Part shown: positions 24,139 to 34,100 of the stretch, piece by piece
Layout: each line of letters opens with the position of its first letter
Position numbering within the stretch: position 1 is the stretch's first letter
Assembly: GCA_964636405.1 (NCBI GenBank)
Contig: CAZWSI010000006.1
Span: 1-64,000 of the forward strand
Length of the DNA stretch: 64,000 nucleotides
Direction of reading: 5' to 3'
From: CAZKGE01 sp964636405
GTDB lineage: Bacteria; Bacillota; Clostridia; Christensenellales; CAG-138
Notes under the pieces: model-generated
The model's input: only the letters and a program-made list of their open reading frames with translations
Database searches by the model: none
Told to the model about the DNA's origin: nothing
Made by a program: the position numbers and the translations under genes

Positions 24139-25200
24139 TTATTTAAACAGGAGCGAAGCGTTGTGGTAGAGCTCGTAATCGACCTCTTTGCGCTCGGTCA
24201 CGGCCTTGTCGAGATCAGCCTTGACGATCTGCGTGCCCTGCTGGGCGACCATGTTGCCGTAATCACCCGCCACGACCAGCTCGCCCGCCTTGAAGCCCAG
24301 CCTTGTGCCCAGCACGCGGTCGAAGCAGGTGGGGGAGCCGCCGCGTTGAATATGGCCCAACACAACGGAGCGGCACTCGAAAAACTTCCGCTTCTCATCC
24401 AGCGCCTCGTCGGCGCGCATAGCCTTCTCAATGCGGCCGGCAAGCTGCTTGGCAATTTCCTTTTCCGGCAGGTTCTTGTTGCCGAAGGCGTCCACGCCCA
24501 TATCGGTTTCGGCCTCGTCGGCCAGCTCGAAGCCCTCGGCCACGGCGATGATGGTGTGCCGTTCACCGCGCAGATAGCGGTGCTTGACCACCGACAGCAC
24601 ATCTTCAAAGCTCTTGGGAAACTCGGGGATGAGGATGAGGTGCGCGTCGGCAGCCAGGCCCGCCTGAATGGCGATCCAGCCGGTGTGGCGGCCCATGCAC
24701 TCCACCACGATGCAGCGCGCGTGCGAAGCGGCCGTGGTTTGAAGCTTGTCGATGCACTCCATGGCGATGTTGGAGGCCGTATCGAAGCCAAAGGTATAGT
24801 CCGTGCAGGACAGGTCGTTATCAATAGTCTTGGGCACGCCGATCATATTCATGCCCATCTTGTTGAGCTTGTTGGCTACCCCCAGCGTATCGTCGCCGCC
24901 GATGGCGACAAGGCCCTCCAGCCCGAATTTTTCCAGATTCTCGCGCACGCGCTCCGGGCCGTTTTCTTCCTTCATGACGTTGGTGCGGGAGCTCTCCAGG
25001 ATGGTGCCGCCGCGGGTTTGGAGCCCCTCCACATCCTTAAGCGTGAGCCAGCGGCCCTCGCCGTTCAGCGCGCCGCGCCAGCCGGCGGAAAAGCCAAAGA
25101 CCTCGATGCCGTTTGCCATGCATTCTTCCACAACCCCGCGGATAACCGCGTTCAGTCCCGGGCAGTCACCGCCGCCCGTCAGGATGCCAATTTTTCTCAT
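24139..25200 (-). CDS. 6-phosphofructokinase, probably diphosphate-dependent
   Basis: Glycolytic enzyme of 353 residues that phosphorylates fructose 6-phosphate. The fold start GILTGGGDCPGLNAVI and catalytic PKTIDND are clear. Two positions speak for pyrophosphate as donor: GGDDT (Asp where ATP enzymes have Gly, GGDG) and Lys in PKTIDND (Gly in ATP enzymes). With PPi the reaction is reversible and saves ATP, common in anaerobes. Third gene of dapL-tmk-pfk, 21 bases after tmk. An ATP-using enzyme of the same clade cannot be excluded by eye. Confidence 0.9.
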   Translation of the reverse strand: MRKIGILTGGGDCPGLNAVIRGVVEECMANGIEVFGFSAGWRGALNGEGRWLTLKDVEGLQTRGGTILESSRTNVMKEENGPERVRENLEKFGLEGLVAIGGDDTLGVANKLNKMGMNMIGVPKTIDNDLSCTDYTFGFDTASNIAMECIDKLQTTAASHARCIVVECMGRHTGWIAIQAGLAADAHLILIPEFPKSFEDVLSVVKHRYLRGERHTIIAVAEGFELADEAETDMGVDAFGNKNLPEKEIAKQLAGRIEKAMRADEALDEKRKFFECRSVVLGHIQRGGSPTCFDRVLGTRLGFKAGELVVAGDYGNMVAQQGTQIVKADLDKAVTERKEVDYELYHNASLLFK

Positions 25201-25221
25201 GTCCTTGATTACCTCTCTTAT

Positions 25222-25890
25222 CTATTGAAAAATATCGAAAAGCGCCCCGTCGATGAGCCGCCCGATTTCGCCGATGCTCTTCAGCCCGCCATCCGCCGTC
25301 ATGCAGGGGACGATGCGGATCTCCGGCATGCGCCGCGCATACGCAAGATACTTTTCCCGCGCGCGTTGCTGAATATCCGGCAGCGCCTCGTATACGTCGC
25401 GCTGGCTGCCCACATAGCCGCGAAAGCCCTTTTTGTCCACATTCTGCGCCGCGTCGCCCGCGTCCATATCCAGCACGATATGCGCGTGCGCGCGCGGAAG
25501 GCCCAAATGCCCGTGTTCCAGCGCGAGCACGAAATCCAGTAGATCGGGCTTGCCTAAATCACAGTCCCGAATGCTTTGGTAAACGGCGTTGCTGAGCACA
25601 TAGCGGTTGATGATTAAATAATCCGCGCCCGCATAATCCAGCTTGTTAAACGCCTCCCAGCGGTCCAGCGCAAACCAGAGCGCCATGCTCTTGCCGTCCA
25701 CTGCGTCCGCGCGCACGCCGTCCTTGCCCGCAAGAAGCCGTCCGACCTGGCCGCCAAAGAAGCTGTCATAGACAGGGAAGGATATGGAAACGACGGTTGC
25801 GCCGCGCGCTGTCAAGCGCTGCGCCAGTGCCGCCGCCTGCGTTCCCTTGCCCGTGCCGTCAATGCCCTCGATGGCGACGATGCGCGTCAT
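25222..25890 (-). CDS. tmk: Thymidylate kinase (dTMP kinase)
   Basis: P-loop kinase of 222 residues making dTDP from dTMP. The phosphate-binding loop is EGIDGTGKGTQ at 8-18; the substrate-binding DRW and NRYVLSN segments lie around 75-100. The lid region is long (about 140-175, DMDAGDAAQNVDKKGFRGY) and contains few arginines, which differs from typical bacterial Tmk. A related deoxynucleoside or NMP kinase is possible. The start overlaps the dapL stop by four bases. Confidence 0.82.
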   Translation of the reverse strand: MTRIVAIEGIDGTGKGTQAAALAQRLTARGATVVSISFPVYDSFFGGQVGRLLAGKDGVRADAVDGKSMALWFALDRWEAFNKLDYAGADYLIINRYVLSNAVYQSIRDCDLGKPDLLDFVLALEHGHLGLPRAHAHIVLDMDAGDAAQNVDKKGFRGYVGSQRDVYEALPDIQQRAREKYLAYARRMPEIRIVPCMTADGGLKSIGEIGRLIDGALFDIFQ

Positions 25891-27119
25891 AGCGAGCCCT
25901 TCCGCACGCGCTCCATGGCGCGGACGGTGTTTTCGCGCGTGGCAAAGGCTGTCATGCGCAGATAGCCCTCGCCCGCCGCGCCAAAGCCCGCGCCGGGCGT
26001 GCCCACGATGTGGAGCTTCTCCAGCAGTTCGTCAAAGAACGCCCAGCTATCGCCGCCCGGCGTTTTCAGCCAGATATAGGGCGCATTTATGCCGCCGTAC
26101 ACGGTGTAGCCCGCCTGGGTCAGACCCTCGCGGATGATGCGCGCGTTCTCCATATAGTCCGCCACCACGGCCATAATCTGGGCGTAACCCTCGTCGAGCA
26201 GGCCCGCCTCCGCACCGCGCTGGGTAATGTACGACACGCCGTTAAACTTGGTCGCCATGCGGCGCGCCCACATATCGTGCAGCGAAACGCGGTTGCCGAA
26301 TTCGTCCTTGACGACAAGGCGCCTTGGAACCACGGAATAGGCGCAGCGCGTGCCCGTAAAGCCGGCCGTCTTGGACATGGAGCGGAATTCAATCGCGCAC
26401 TCCTGCGCGCCCTCAATCTCGTAAATGCTGTGGGGCTTCCCGGGCTCCGTGATGTATGCCTCGTAGGCCGAATCGTAGAGGATCACCGTGCTGTTTTCCC
26501 GCGCGTAGTCCACAAAGCGGGCCAAATCGCTCCTGGAAATGGCCGCGCCGGTCGGATTATTCGGGAAGCACAGATAGATCACGTCCACGGGCGTGCGCGG
26601 GAGCGCGGGCACAAAGCCGTTTTCCGCCGTCGCGGGGAGGTATACGATCCGCTCATAGCCGCCGCGCGCCTTATCAAAGCGCCCGCTCCGGCCGGACATG
26701 ACGTTTGTATCCACATATACGGGGTACACGGGATCGGCCACCGCCACCACGCAGGCGGGCCCAAACAGCTCCTGAATATTGCCCACGTCGCATTTCGCGC
26801 CGTCGGAAATAAAGATTTCGTCCTCGGTTAAGGAGACGCCCCGGTCAAGGTAATCCCGCTTTAAAATGGCCTCGCGCAGAAAGGCGTAGCCGTAATCCGG
26901 GCCGTAGCCGCGGAAGGTTTCCGCCACGCCCATTTCGTCTACCGCTTTGTGCATGGCGGCAATGACTGCCGGCACGAGGGGGCGCGTAACGTCGCCGATG
27001 CCCATGCGGATGATTTTCGCGTCTGGGTTTGCCTTCTGAAAAGCGGCCGCGCGCTTGCCGATCTCGGAAAAAAGATAATTCCCCGTCAGCAGACTGTAGT
27101 TCCCGTTTGCGATAAACAT
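25887..27119 (-). CDS. dapL: LL-diaminopimelate aminotransferase
   Basis: PLP enzyme of 410 residues that converts tetrahydrodipicolinate directly to LL-diaminopimelate, a one-step bypass in lysine and peptidoglycan synthesis. Diagnostic stretches: NYLFSEIGKR, RMGIGDVTRPL, GYGPDYGYAFLREAI, SDGAKCDVGNIQ, FPNNPTG, and the PLP lysine in RSMSKTAGFTGTRC. ATG 27119 was chosen because GGGGAGG lies 8 bases upstream; a start at 27140 would read through that site. First gene of the operon. Confidence 0.97.
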   Translation of the reverse strand: MFIANGNYSLLTGNYLFSEIGKRAAAFQKANPDAKIIRMGIGDVTRPLVPAVIAAMHKAVDEMGVAETFRGYGPDYGYAFLREAILKRDYLDRGVSLTEDEIFISDGAKCDVGNIQELFGPACVVAVADPVYPVYVDTNVMSGRSGRFDKARGGYERIVYLPATAENGFVPALPRTPVDVIYLCFPNNPTGAAISRSDLARFVDYARENSTVILYDSAYEAYITEPGKPHSIYEIEGAQECAIEFRSMSKTAGFTGTRCAYSVVPRRLVVKDEFGNRVSLHDMWARRMATKFNGVSYITQRGAEAGLLDEGYAQIMAVVADYMENARIIREGLTQAGYTVYGGINAPYIWLKTPGGDSWAFFDELLEKLHIVGTPGAGFGAAGEGYLRMTAFATRENTVRAMERVRKGSL

Positions 27120-27150
27120 GCCGTACCTCCCCGCTTTCACTCAATTAAGA

Positions 27151-27180
27151 ATTATAGCATGTTCATAAAGCGCGTAGCAA
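27151..27180 (-). promoter_or_regulatory. Promoter of dapL-tmk-pfk
   Basis: Minus strand: TTGCTA (27175-27180), 18-base spacer, extended -10 TGCTATAAT with TATAAT at 27151-27156. About 32 bases upstream of the dapL start. Confidence 0.7.
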
Positions 27181-27369
27181 GAAAAAAGCGGTATTCGACG
27201 TAATTTATGCGGCTTTTTAAGCGGATTGTGCAGCTTTGCGAATGAGTGCGGCGCGAGAAGGCGAATGTGGCCGTTTGCCTCTCGCGAATAGCGGTTTTGC
27301 GCGGCGCTCAACCGCATTTTTTCGGCATGCGCGCGTGTCTATACTCATGCGTGGGGGGTCGCAAGCGGA

Positions 27370-29649
27370 ATGGAGAGCATACCAAAGCAACAAAAAACGG
27401 GCTTTTTGCCCTATATTCGCCGCCGTGCCTTTCGCGGTGAGCTGCTCACGCTGTTTTCTGCGGCGCTCATGGGCCGCATCGTGCTTGCAGGAAATGTGAT
27501 GCCCTTTGGCGTGGGGTATCTTGCGGCGGTCGCCATGGCCGGACTCAATCCGCACTATGCCTTTGCGGGCGCGGCCCTGAGCGCGCTGCTTTTCAGCGGC
27601 CCGCTGCGCCTGTCGGCGCTCTGCTCGCTCGCGCTCTTTTACGCGATTTGGCTCGTGTGGAAGCGCTTCCGCGCAAAGTGCGAAGCCCACGAATATCTCT
27701 TTTTGCTCTTTGCGGCGCAGACAGCCCTGCTGCCCATATTCTATGCGGAAAGCTGGCAGCTCGTGCTGCAGGGGCTTGTCTCCATGGGCGTGAGCGTGCT
27801 CTCGGCGCTCGTGCTGGGAAACGCGCTCGTCACCGTGCAAAATCTGGAGAACCGGCAGGTGCTCACTGATTTGGAGCAAATCAGCATCAGCGCCTTTTTC
27901 GGCGTTCTGCTGCTAAGCATGACGGACGCGGCGGCTTACGGCTTTTCGCTGCCGGTTGTGCTGCTGCTGCTGTTTTCCATGGTGGCGGCGCTTGCGCGGG
28001 GGATCGCGGGCGTGGCGGTATCGGTGGCCATAGCAGCCGTGTTGACCATCGGGGGGGAGTTCACGCTCAATTTTGTGGGGAGCCTCGCTGCCTGCACACT
28101 CGCGGGCGCGGCGCTGCGCAAAATGGACGCGGTGGGCGTGGCGGGCGGCTTCTTCGCGTGCTCGCTGCTTGTTGGCACATATGTGTTCAACGCGCCGCAC
28201 ACGATCAATCTGTTCAATTTGGCGCTGGCGGCCGTGGTTTTTCTCGTGGTGCCGCGCGAGAGGATGCTGGCTGTATGCGGTTGGCTGGACGCGGATAAAA
28301 ACCGTGAGCGTTACGCCAAAAAGGCCACCGCTCGCATCCGCGCGCGCACGGCGGGGGAGATGCGGCAGACCGCGCGTGTTTGCCGGGAGCTTTCCAAGCT
28401 TTTCCACCCGGAGGAGATCGAGCCCGAGCCCTCCGACGCGCTGAAGCAATGGACGGCGCAGGCGGCCTACGGCGTGTGCGCGGATTGCCCGCTGCGCGTT
28501 TTGTGCTGGCGGGACTACGCGCCCGCGGCCGACACGGTGTACGCCACGCTGCAAGCGCATGAGCGCGGGGAGCGCATCCGCATCCGCAAGCCCTTCGATC
28601 CATCCTGCAAGCACTTTACTCAAATGGCGGCGGCCGCCTGGCAGGCGCAGAATCAGTATCTTGTGCAGCACGCCCTGAAAACGCAGACGGGCGCGCAGTA
28701 CGGCTTTATCGAGCAGGAGCTGGCTGGCATTTCTGAGGTGCTCGACGCGCTTGCGCGGCGCGTAGCGGAGGATACCTGGATCGACGAGGAGCTCGAGCAT
28801 CAGATCGTCAAGCGGCTGGACAAGGCGGGCATCCGCATTTTCGGCTGCGACGCGGCATACCCGGAATCCAAGCTGCAATTGCATGTACGCGTATCCGCGG
28901 GCTATTTAACCAACGCCGCGCCCGTGCTCGAGGCGCTGAGCGGGGTGCTGCGCAGGCCCTTGCGGCTGCTTGGTACACATACCGACGCAAAACAGTGCAT
29001 ATTGGTCATAGAGGAGGCGGAAAAGCTGAGCGCCGAGCAGGGCGCGGCGGCGGCCGCCATCGCCCAAAGCGACGTGTGCGGCGATACTACGGGCGAGCGG
29101 CGTTTGCCCCGGGGCAAGGTGCTCTTCGCGCTCAGCGACGGCATGGGCGCGGGCGAAACGGCGCGGCTCGAGAGCGAATCAGCCATCCGCATGCTGTTCG
29201 ACCTCTACAGCATCGGGCTTGCGCGCGACGCGGCGCTTGCCGGGGTCAACAAGCTCCTTTTGGAGCGAAAGGCGGATATGTATGCCACGCTGGACGCGGT
29301 GTACGTGGACCTTGCGTCGGGCAAGGCGGAGTTTATCAAGTACGGCGCGCCGCCCACCTTCATTTACCGGGGCAGCAAGCTCCACACCGTGTGCGCGGAG
29401 GCGCTGCCTGCGGGCATCCTGCCCGACGCGGTTCCGGCCGTTTCGACCGCGACCTTGCGACCAAACGACACGGTCATTCTCTTTTCGGACGGCGCGCTGG
29501 ACGCGCTGGGCGGCCAGACGCAGGCGGCCATCGTGGACGCGCTTCAAACCACGCGCACAAGCCGCGAGGCGGCGGCAAGGCTTCTTGAGCGTGCACGCGC
29601 GCAGGGGCAGGAGGACGATATGACGGTTATGGTCATAAAAATCGCATAG
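27370..29649 (+). CDS. spoIIE: Stage II sporulation protein E
   Basis: Forespore PP2C phosphatase (759 residues) that dephosphorylates SpoIIAA to release sigma-F and helps asymmetric division. Residues about 20-300 contain around ten membrane helices; a central regulatory region follows. The PP2C domain occupies about 540-757 (LFALSDGMGAGETARLESE, VILFSDGALDALGG, EDDMTVMVIKI), with metal-binding aspartates in SDGMG, SDGA and EDDM. It stands directly before spoIIGA-sigE. A TATACT box at 27340-27345 lies 24 bases before the ATG. A CGTCGAA sequence (minus strand, 27194-27200) is one base off a Spo0A box, which is only suggestive. Confidence 0.96.
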   Translation: MESIPKQQKTGFLPYIRRRAFRGELLTLFSAALMGRIVLAGNVMPFGVGYLAAVAMAGLNPHYAFAGAALSALLFSGPLRLSALCSLALFYAIWLVWKRFRAKCEAHEYLFLLFAAQTALLPIFYAESWQLVLQGLVSMGVSVLSALVLGNALVTVQNLENRQVLTDLEQISISAFFGVLLLSMTDAAAYGFSLPVVLLLLFSMVAALARGIAGVAVSVAIAAVLTIGGEFTLNFVGSLAACTLAGAALRKMDAVGVAGGFFACSLLVGTYVFNAPHTINLFNLALAAVVFLVVPRERMLAVCGWLDADKNRERYAKKATARIRARTAGEMRQTARVCRELSKLFHPEEIEPEPSDALKQWTAQAAYGVCADCPLRVLCWRDYAPAADTVYATLQAHERGERIRIRKPFDPSCKHFTQMAAAAWQAQNQYLVQHALKTQTGAQYGFIEQELAGISEVLDALARRVAEDTWIDEELEHQIVKRLDKAGIRIFGCDAAYPESKLQLHVRVSAGYLTNAAPVLEALSGVLRRPLRLLGTHTDAKQCILVIEEAEKLSAEQGAAAAAIAQSDVCGDTTGERRLPRGKVLFALSDGMGAGETARLESESAIRMLFDLYSIGLARDAALAGVNKLLLERKADMYATLDAVYVDLASGKAEFIKYGAPPTFIYRGSKLHTVCAEALPAGILPDAVPAVSTATLRPNDTVILFSDGALDALGGQTQAAIVDALQTTRTSREAAARLLERARAQGQEDDMTVMVIKIA

Positions 29650-29653
29650 CGGC

Positions 29654-30621
29654 ATGCGGGTGAGTGTCGAGCTGTTTTTGCTGGATAATCTGCTCATGGA
29701 TTATCTCATATTGCGCCTTGCGGCGGTCTTTGCAAGCGTGCGGCTTCGCGCGCTCCCGGCCCTTTGCGCGGCGGCGGCGGGCGCGGTCTACGCGCTGCTT
29801 GCCACGGCGTATGTGCCGACGCTGAATACCCTCGTTCCCAAGCTCCTGCTGGGGCTTGTCATGGCGCTTCCGCTCGGGCGCGGACGCAGCCGGCGGGCGT
29901 ATTTGCGGGGCCTTGCGTGCCTGTATCTGGCCGCGTTTCTTTCGGGGGGCTGGCCTTTGCGCTCACCATGCTTCTTGGCGGCCAGAATAGCGGCGGCGTG
30001 CTCTACGGAACGGTTCCGCTCCGCGTCGTGCTGCTGGCGGCGGCGGGCGCGGCCGGGCTGCCGAGGCTTGTGCGCGGGCTGCTTACGCTTTATCAAAGCC
30101 GGACGCGCTTTGTGCCGCTGTGCATCGTGTGCGAGGATCGGGAAATGCAGCTTACTGCGCTCATTGACAGCGGGAATCTGCTTACCGAGCCGATAAGCGG
30201 CCTCCCCGTCGTCGTGGTGCGGCCGGGGCTGCTGCCCGAGGGCCGCTGGCCGGTGGCCTATACGACGATTGCGGGCGGCGGCATGCTGTATGCTTTGCGG
30301 CCAAGGCGCATCGAGGTGCGCACGGGCGGCGTTTGGACGGAGCTCGACGCGATGGCGGCTTCCGCGCCCATGCCGCTTTCGGGGGCGGACGCGGTCATTG
30401 ACAGCGCATTATGGATGCAGAGAGGAAGGGAACACGATGCTGAAAAAATGGATCGGCCAGATTTTGCGCTGGTACTGCGCGCTTCTGAAAAAACGGGGGA
30501 AGCCCGTGTATTACATCCATTCGGGCGAGACGCTTCCGCCACCATTTCCGAGCGAGGAGGAGCAGAACTGGATTATGCGGCTGGGGCAAGGGGATACGGC
30601 GGCGAAGAACGCGCTCATTGA
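29654..30621 (+). pseudogene. spoIIGA: Sigma-E processing peptidase SpoIIGA, frameshifted
   Basis: Membrane aspartic protease that activates pro-sigma-E in the mother cell. The N-terminal half (from ATG 29654, MRVSVELFLLDNLLMDYLILR) reads through membrane helices to about 29950. The remainder (helices, then CALIDSGNLLTEPISG with the catalytic Asp near 30166) lies in another frame. Adding one G to the G6 tract at 29944-29949 would join them as ...LSGGLAFALTM. Family-like sequence ends near 30420, but the second frame has no stop until 30621, 185 bases inside sigE. Real loss, programmed slippage or assembly errors are all possible. Confidence 0.85.
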
Positions 30622-31150
30622 GCACAATTTGCGGCTCGTGGTGTATATCGCGCGCAAATTTGAAAACACGGGCGTGGGCGTGGAGGATCTTATCTCCATC
30701 GGCACCATCGGTCTCATCAAGGCGGTGAGCACCTTTGACGCGGGTAAAAAGATCAAGCTGGCGACCTATGCCTCGCGCTGCATCGAAAACGAGATTCTCA
30801 TGTATCTGCGTCGCACAAGCCGCCTGAAGCTGGAGGTTTCCTTCGACGAGCCGCTCAATGTGGACTGGGACGGCAACGAGCTGTTGCTTTCCGATATCCT
30901 CGGTACGGAAAACGACGTCGTCTCGCGCGATCTGGAGGACGAGGTGGATAAGGAGCTTTTGCGCCTTGCGCTTACCCGGCTTTCACCGAGGGAAAAGACC
31001 ATAGTGGAGATGCGCTTTGGGCTCAACAACCGGCCGGAATGCACGCAAAAGCAGGTGGCGGATCAGCTCGGCATCTCACAAAGCTATATTTCGCGCCTTG
31101 AAAAGCGCATTATGAAGCGCTTGCAAAAGGAAATTGTGCGGATGCAATGA
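30437..31150 (+). CDS. sigE: RNA polymerase sporulation sigma factor SigE
   Basis: Mother-cell sigma factor of 237 residues. Region 2 is textbook (LIEHNLRLVVYIARKFENTGVGVEDLISIGTIGLIKAV, with core-binding and -10 recognition helices), and region 4 includes LTRLSPREKTIVEMRFGL and the helix-turn-helix TQKQVADQLGISQSYISRLEKRI. The N-terminal 25 or so residues, with a hydrophobic-basic helix (MLKKWIGQILRWYCALLKK), are the pro-sequence removed by SpoIIGA. ATG 30437 follows GAGGAAGGG. The adjacent spoIIGA, though broken, supports SigE over SigK. Confidence 0.96.
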   Translation: MLKKWIGQILRWYCALLKKRGKPVYYIHSGETLPPPFPSEEEQNWIMRLGQGDTAAKNALIEHNLRLVVYIARKFENTGVGVEDLISIGTIGLIKAVSTFDAGKKIKLATYASRCIENEILMYLRRTSRLKLEVSFDEPLNVDWDGNELLLSDILGTENDVVSRDLEDEVDKELLRLALTRLSPREKTIVEMRFGLNNRPECTQKQVADQLGISQSYISRLEKRIMKRLQKEIVRMQ

Positions 31151-31172
31151 CGCCCTTATTCCGCCGCGCGCT

Positions 31173-34100
31173 TTATTCCTCCGCCGACGGCCAAAGCTCG
31201 AGCGCGGCCGCATAGCTGGGCGCGTCCAGCCGGTACGCGTCCGCAAGCGCCGGGCCGCAGCTATTGCTGCCAAGCCCGCTTTGCGCAAAATCTACGCAGA
31301 GCACGGCAGCGTCTTCGCCGCGCAGTTCGTATTCATGCGCGGCGCGGGTCAATTCCTCCTGCGCGTACCGGGAAAGATTGAAGGAGAAGGGCGCGTCCGC
31401 CGTAACCAGAAGGGTTTTCGCGCCGTCCGTGACGGCAAGATAGTCGCAGCCGCCCCGCGCGCCGTTTTCCTGCGGGAAAAGATACGGCTCGTAAAGCGCG
31501 TCCGCGTCCGCGCGAAAACGCCCAAGCCAGCAGGCCTGCCGCTTGTCCGGGTAGTTCTCGCCGGGGCCCAGACCGAAATATTCCGCCTCACGCAATGTCT
31601 CCGTTAAAAAGAAGCGCAGCCCAAAGCGAGGGAGCGCGGGCATGTCCGTATTGCGTGCGGCCTTGACGGACACGCGAATATGCCCGTCCGGGAAAACGAG
31701 CCAGTCCGCCTCGATGCGGGCGGCCCATTGGAGTCCTGCCGCGCAAAGCGTGACGGCCGTGCTTACGCGCGCCGTGCCGCTTTCGTGCGCGATGGAGAAG
31801 CGCGTGCAGCGCTGCCGCACCCGGTCGTAGCCAGCCCGCTCCCATTCGAGGCGAAGCGTGCGGTCGTTGTCCGCCGGCGCGCGCCATAGGTTATACAGCG
31901 CCGGGCGCGTCATCGTTTCCGCGCCGTCAATCATCAGCGAGCGGGGCGTGCCCGTTTCCGAATCGAACGCAAGCGAAAAGCGTTCACCCATTATTACGGC
32001 GCGGCCGTTTTCCTCCGTTACGGTAAGCGTGCCGCCGCCCAGCGCGGCAGGCCTTTGCGCCCGTGCCGTGCGCGCGCCCTTTTCACAGAGCGGAGCTTGA
32101 TCAAAGCCGAGCAAATGCCCCTCCGGCACGAGCGGCGTTTCGCACGCGGCAAAATAGCGGAAGGTCGCCGTGCAAACGCCGTCCTCCAGCCTGCGTTCCG
32201 GCAGGGCGAGCGTAAAGCGCCCACCGGGCCCTGCGGCAAGCGCCTCGCCGCAAAACGCGCCCTCCGCAAGCGCCTCGCCGTCGCGCTCGAGTCGGTAGGC
32301 AAGGCGAATATCCTGCGCGGGATTTGAAAAGTCGCGCCGGTTTTCAAAGACAAAGCGCATATGCCGCGCGTCGAAGGCGACAAGCCGCAGCGGCCGAAGC
32401 ACGTTTTTGTATTCGGCAAGGCCCGTGTGGGCGCGGCGGTCCGGGTAGACCAGCCCGTCCATGCAAAAGTTCCCGTCGTGCAGCTCCTCGCCGAAATCCC
32501 CGCCGTATAGATAGACGGGCCGTCCGTTTTTCGCGCAGCCCGCGTAAACGGCGTGGTCGCACCACTCCCACACAAAGCCCCCGCAAAACGCGGGAAATGC
32601 ATCCATAAGCAACGCGTACGCTTCCAAATCGCCCGGGCCGTTGCCCATGGCGTGCGAATATTCGCAGAGCAGCAGGGGCTTATCCGGGTTGCCGGCAAGG
32701 TACGCGCGCACCTCGGCGGGGCTAGGGTACATCCGGCTGTAGAGATCGAGGCAGGAATAATCCGGCTTGCCCCCCTTGGGCGGATACAGGGCGGATTCGT
32801 AGTGCGTCGGGCGCGCAGGGTCGAAGCCCTTTGTCATGCGCAGCGCGGCTTCCATATTGCGGCCGTAGCCGGATTCGTTGCCCATCGACCAGATGATGAC
32901 CGAGGGCCGGTTGCAATCGCGCCGGAGCATGCGCCAAATGCGCGTGAGAACCTGCTTTTCATAGGCAGGATCATCCATAAGCAGAGGAAAAGCGCGGCCG
33001 TCGCCATAAAGCGCGTCCACGCCGTGCGTTTCGATATCCGCCTCGTCCACCACATAAAAGCCGTATTCGTCGCACAAATCGAGCAGCAGGGGCGAGGGCG
33101 GATAGTGCGAAGTGCGGATGGCCGTGATGTTACTGCTTCGCATCAGCAGCAAATCCTTGCGCATGCGTGCTTCGTCCACGGCATAGCCCACGATTGGGTC
33201 GCTGTCGTGCCGGTTTGCGCCGTGCAGCTTGACGGCGGCGCCGTTGATGCGCAGCGCATGCGTATCGTCGAGCGCAACCGCCCGAATGCCCACGCGCTGG
33301 GCGATGTATTCTCCGCCCGCGTGCAGCGCGAGACGGTATAGATTCGGCGTTTCCGCGTTCCAAAGCAATGCGTCCGGCACGGAGAGGGAAAAGCGCCCTG
33401 CTTCCGCCGTGCCGGAGGCGACTTGCGTCCCGTCCGGCGCAAAAAGCGCGTATTCCACCGGGCGCGGCTCGCCGTAAAAGCTGTATGAAACATGAATCCG
33501 CGCGTCCGCGTCTCCGGCAGGCAGCGCGGTGGTTACGGCAAGGTCCTCGATGTGCGAGGCGTCCCGACTCAGCAGGTATACGTCGCGGAAGATGCCCGAC
33601 ATGCGAAGCTTGTCCTGATCCTCAAAATAGCTGCCGAGGCACCATTTCAGCACCAGCACGCACAGCCGGTTCTTCCCGGGCCGCAGCGCGCCGGTTACGT
33701 CGAATTCATGGTTGTCGTGGGATATTTCCGAATAGCCGATGAAGCGCCCGTTCAGCCACAGGTAAAAGCAGGAATCCACGCCCTCAAGGCACACGGTATA
33801 GCGGCGCTTCGCGTCGGGCTCGAGCGTAAAGATGCGCTCGTACGCGCCGCAGGGATTGTCGAAGGGCACGCGCGGCGGGTCGAAGGGGAAAGGATAGCGC
33901 ACGTTTGTGTACTGGTGCGCGTCGTAGCCCTGCGTTTGCCAGCAGGAGGGCACGGGCAGCGCGTCAAAGCCGGAACAGGAAAACCCCTCCTCCCAAAAGG
34001 GTTCGTCAAGCGCCCGCACGCTTGGGTAATAGCGAAAGCGCCATAGCCCGGAAAGCAGGAGAAAGCGGTCTGAGCACGCGCGCGGCCCGGCCGCTCCTTC

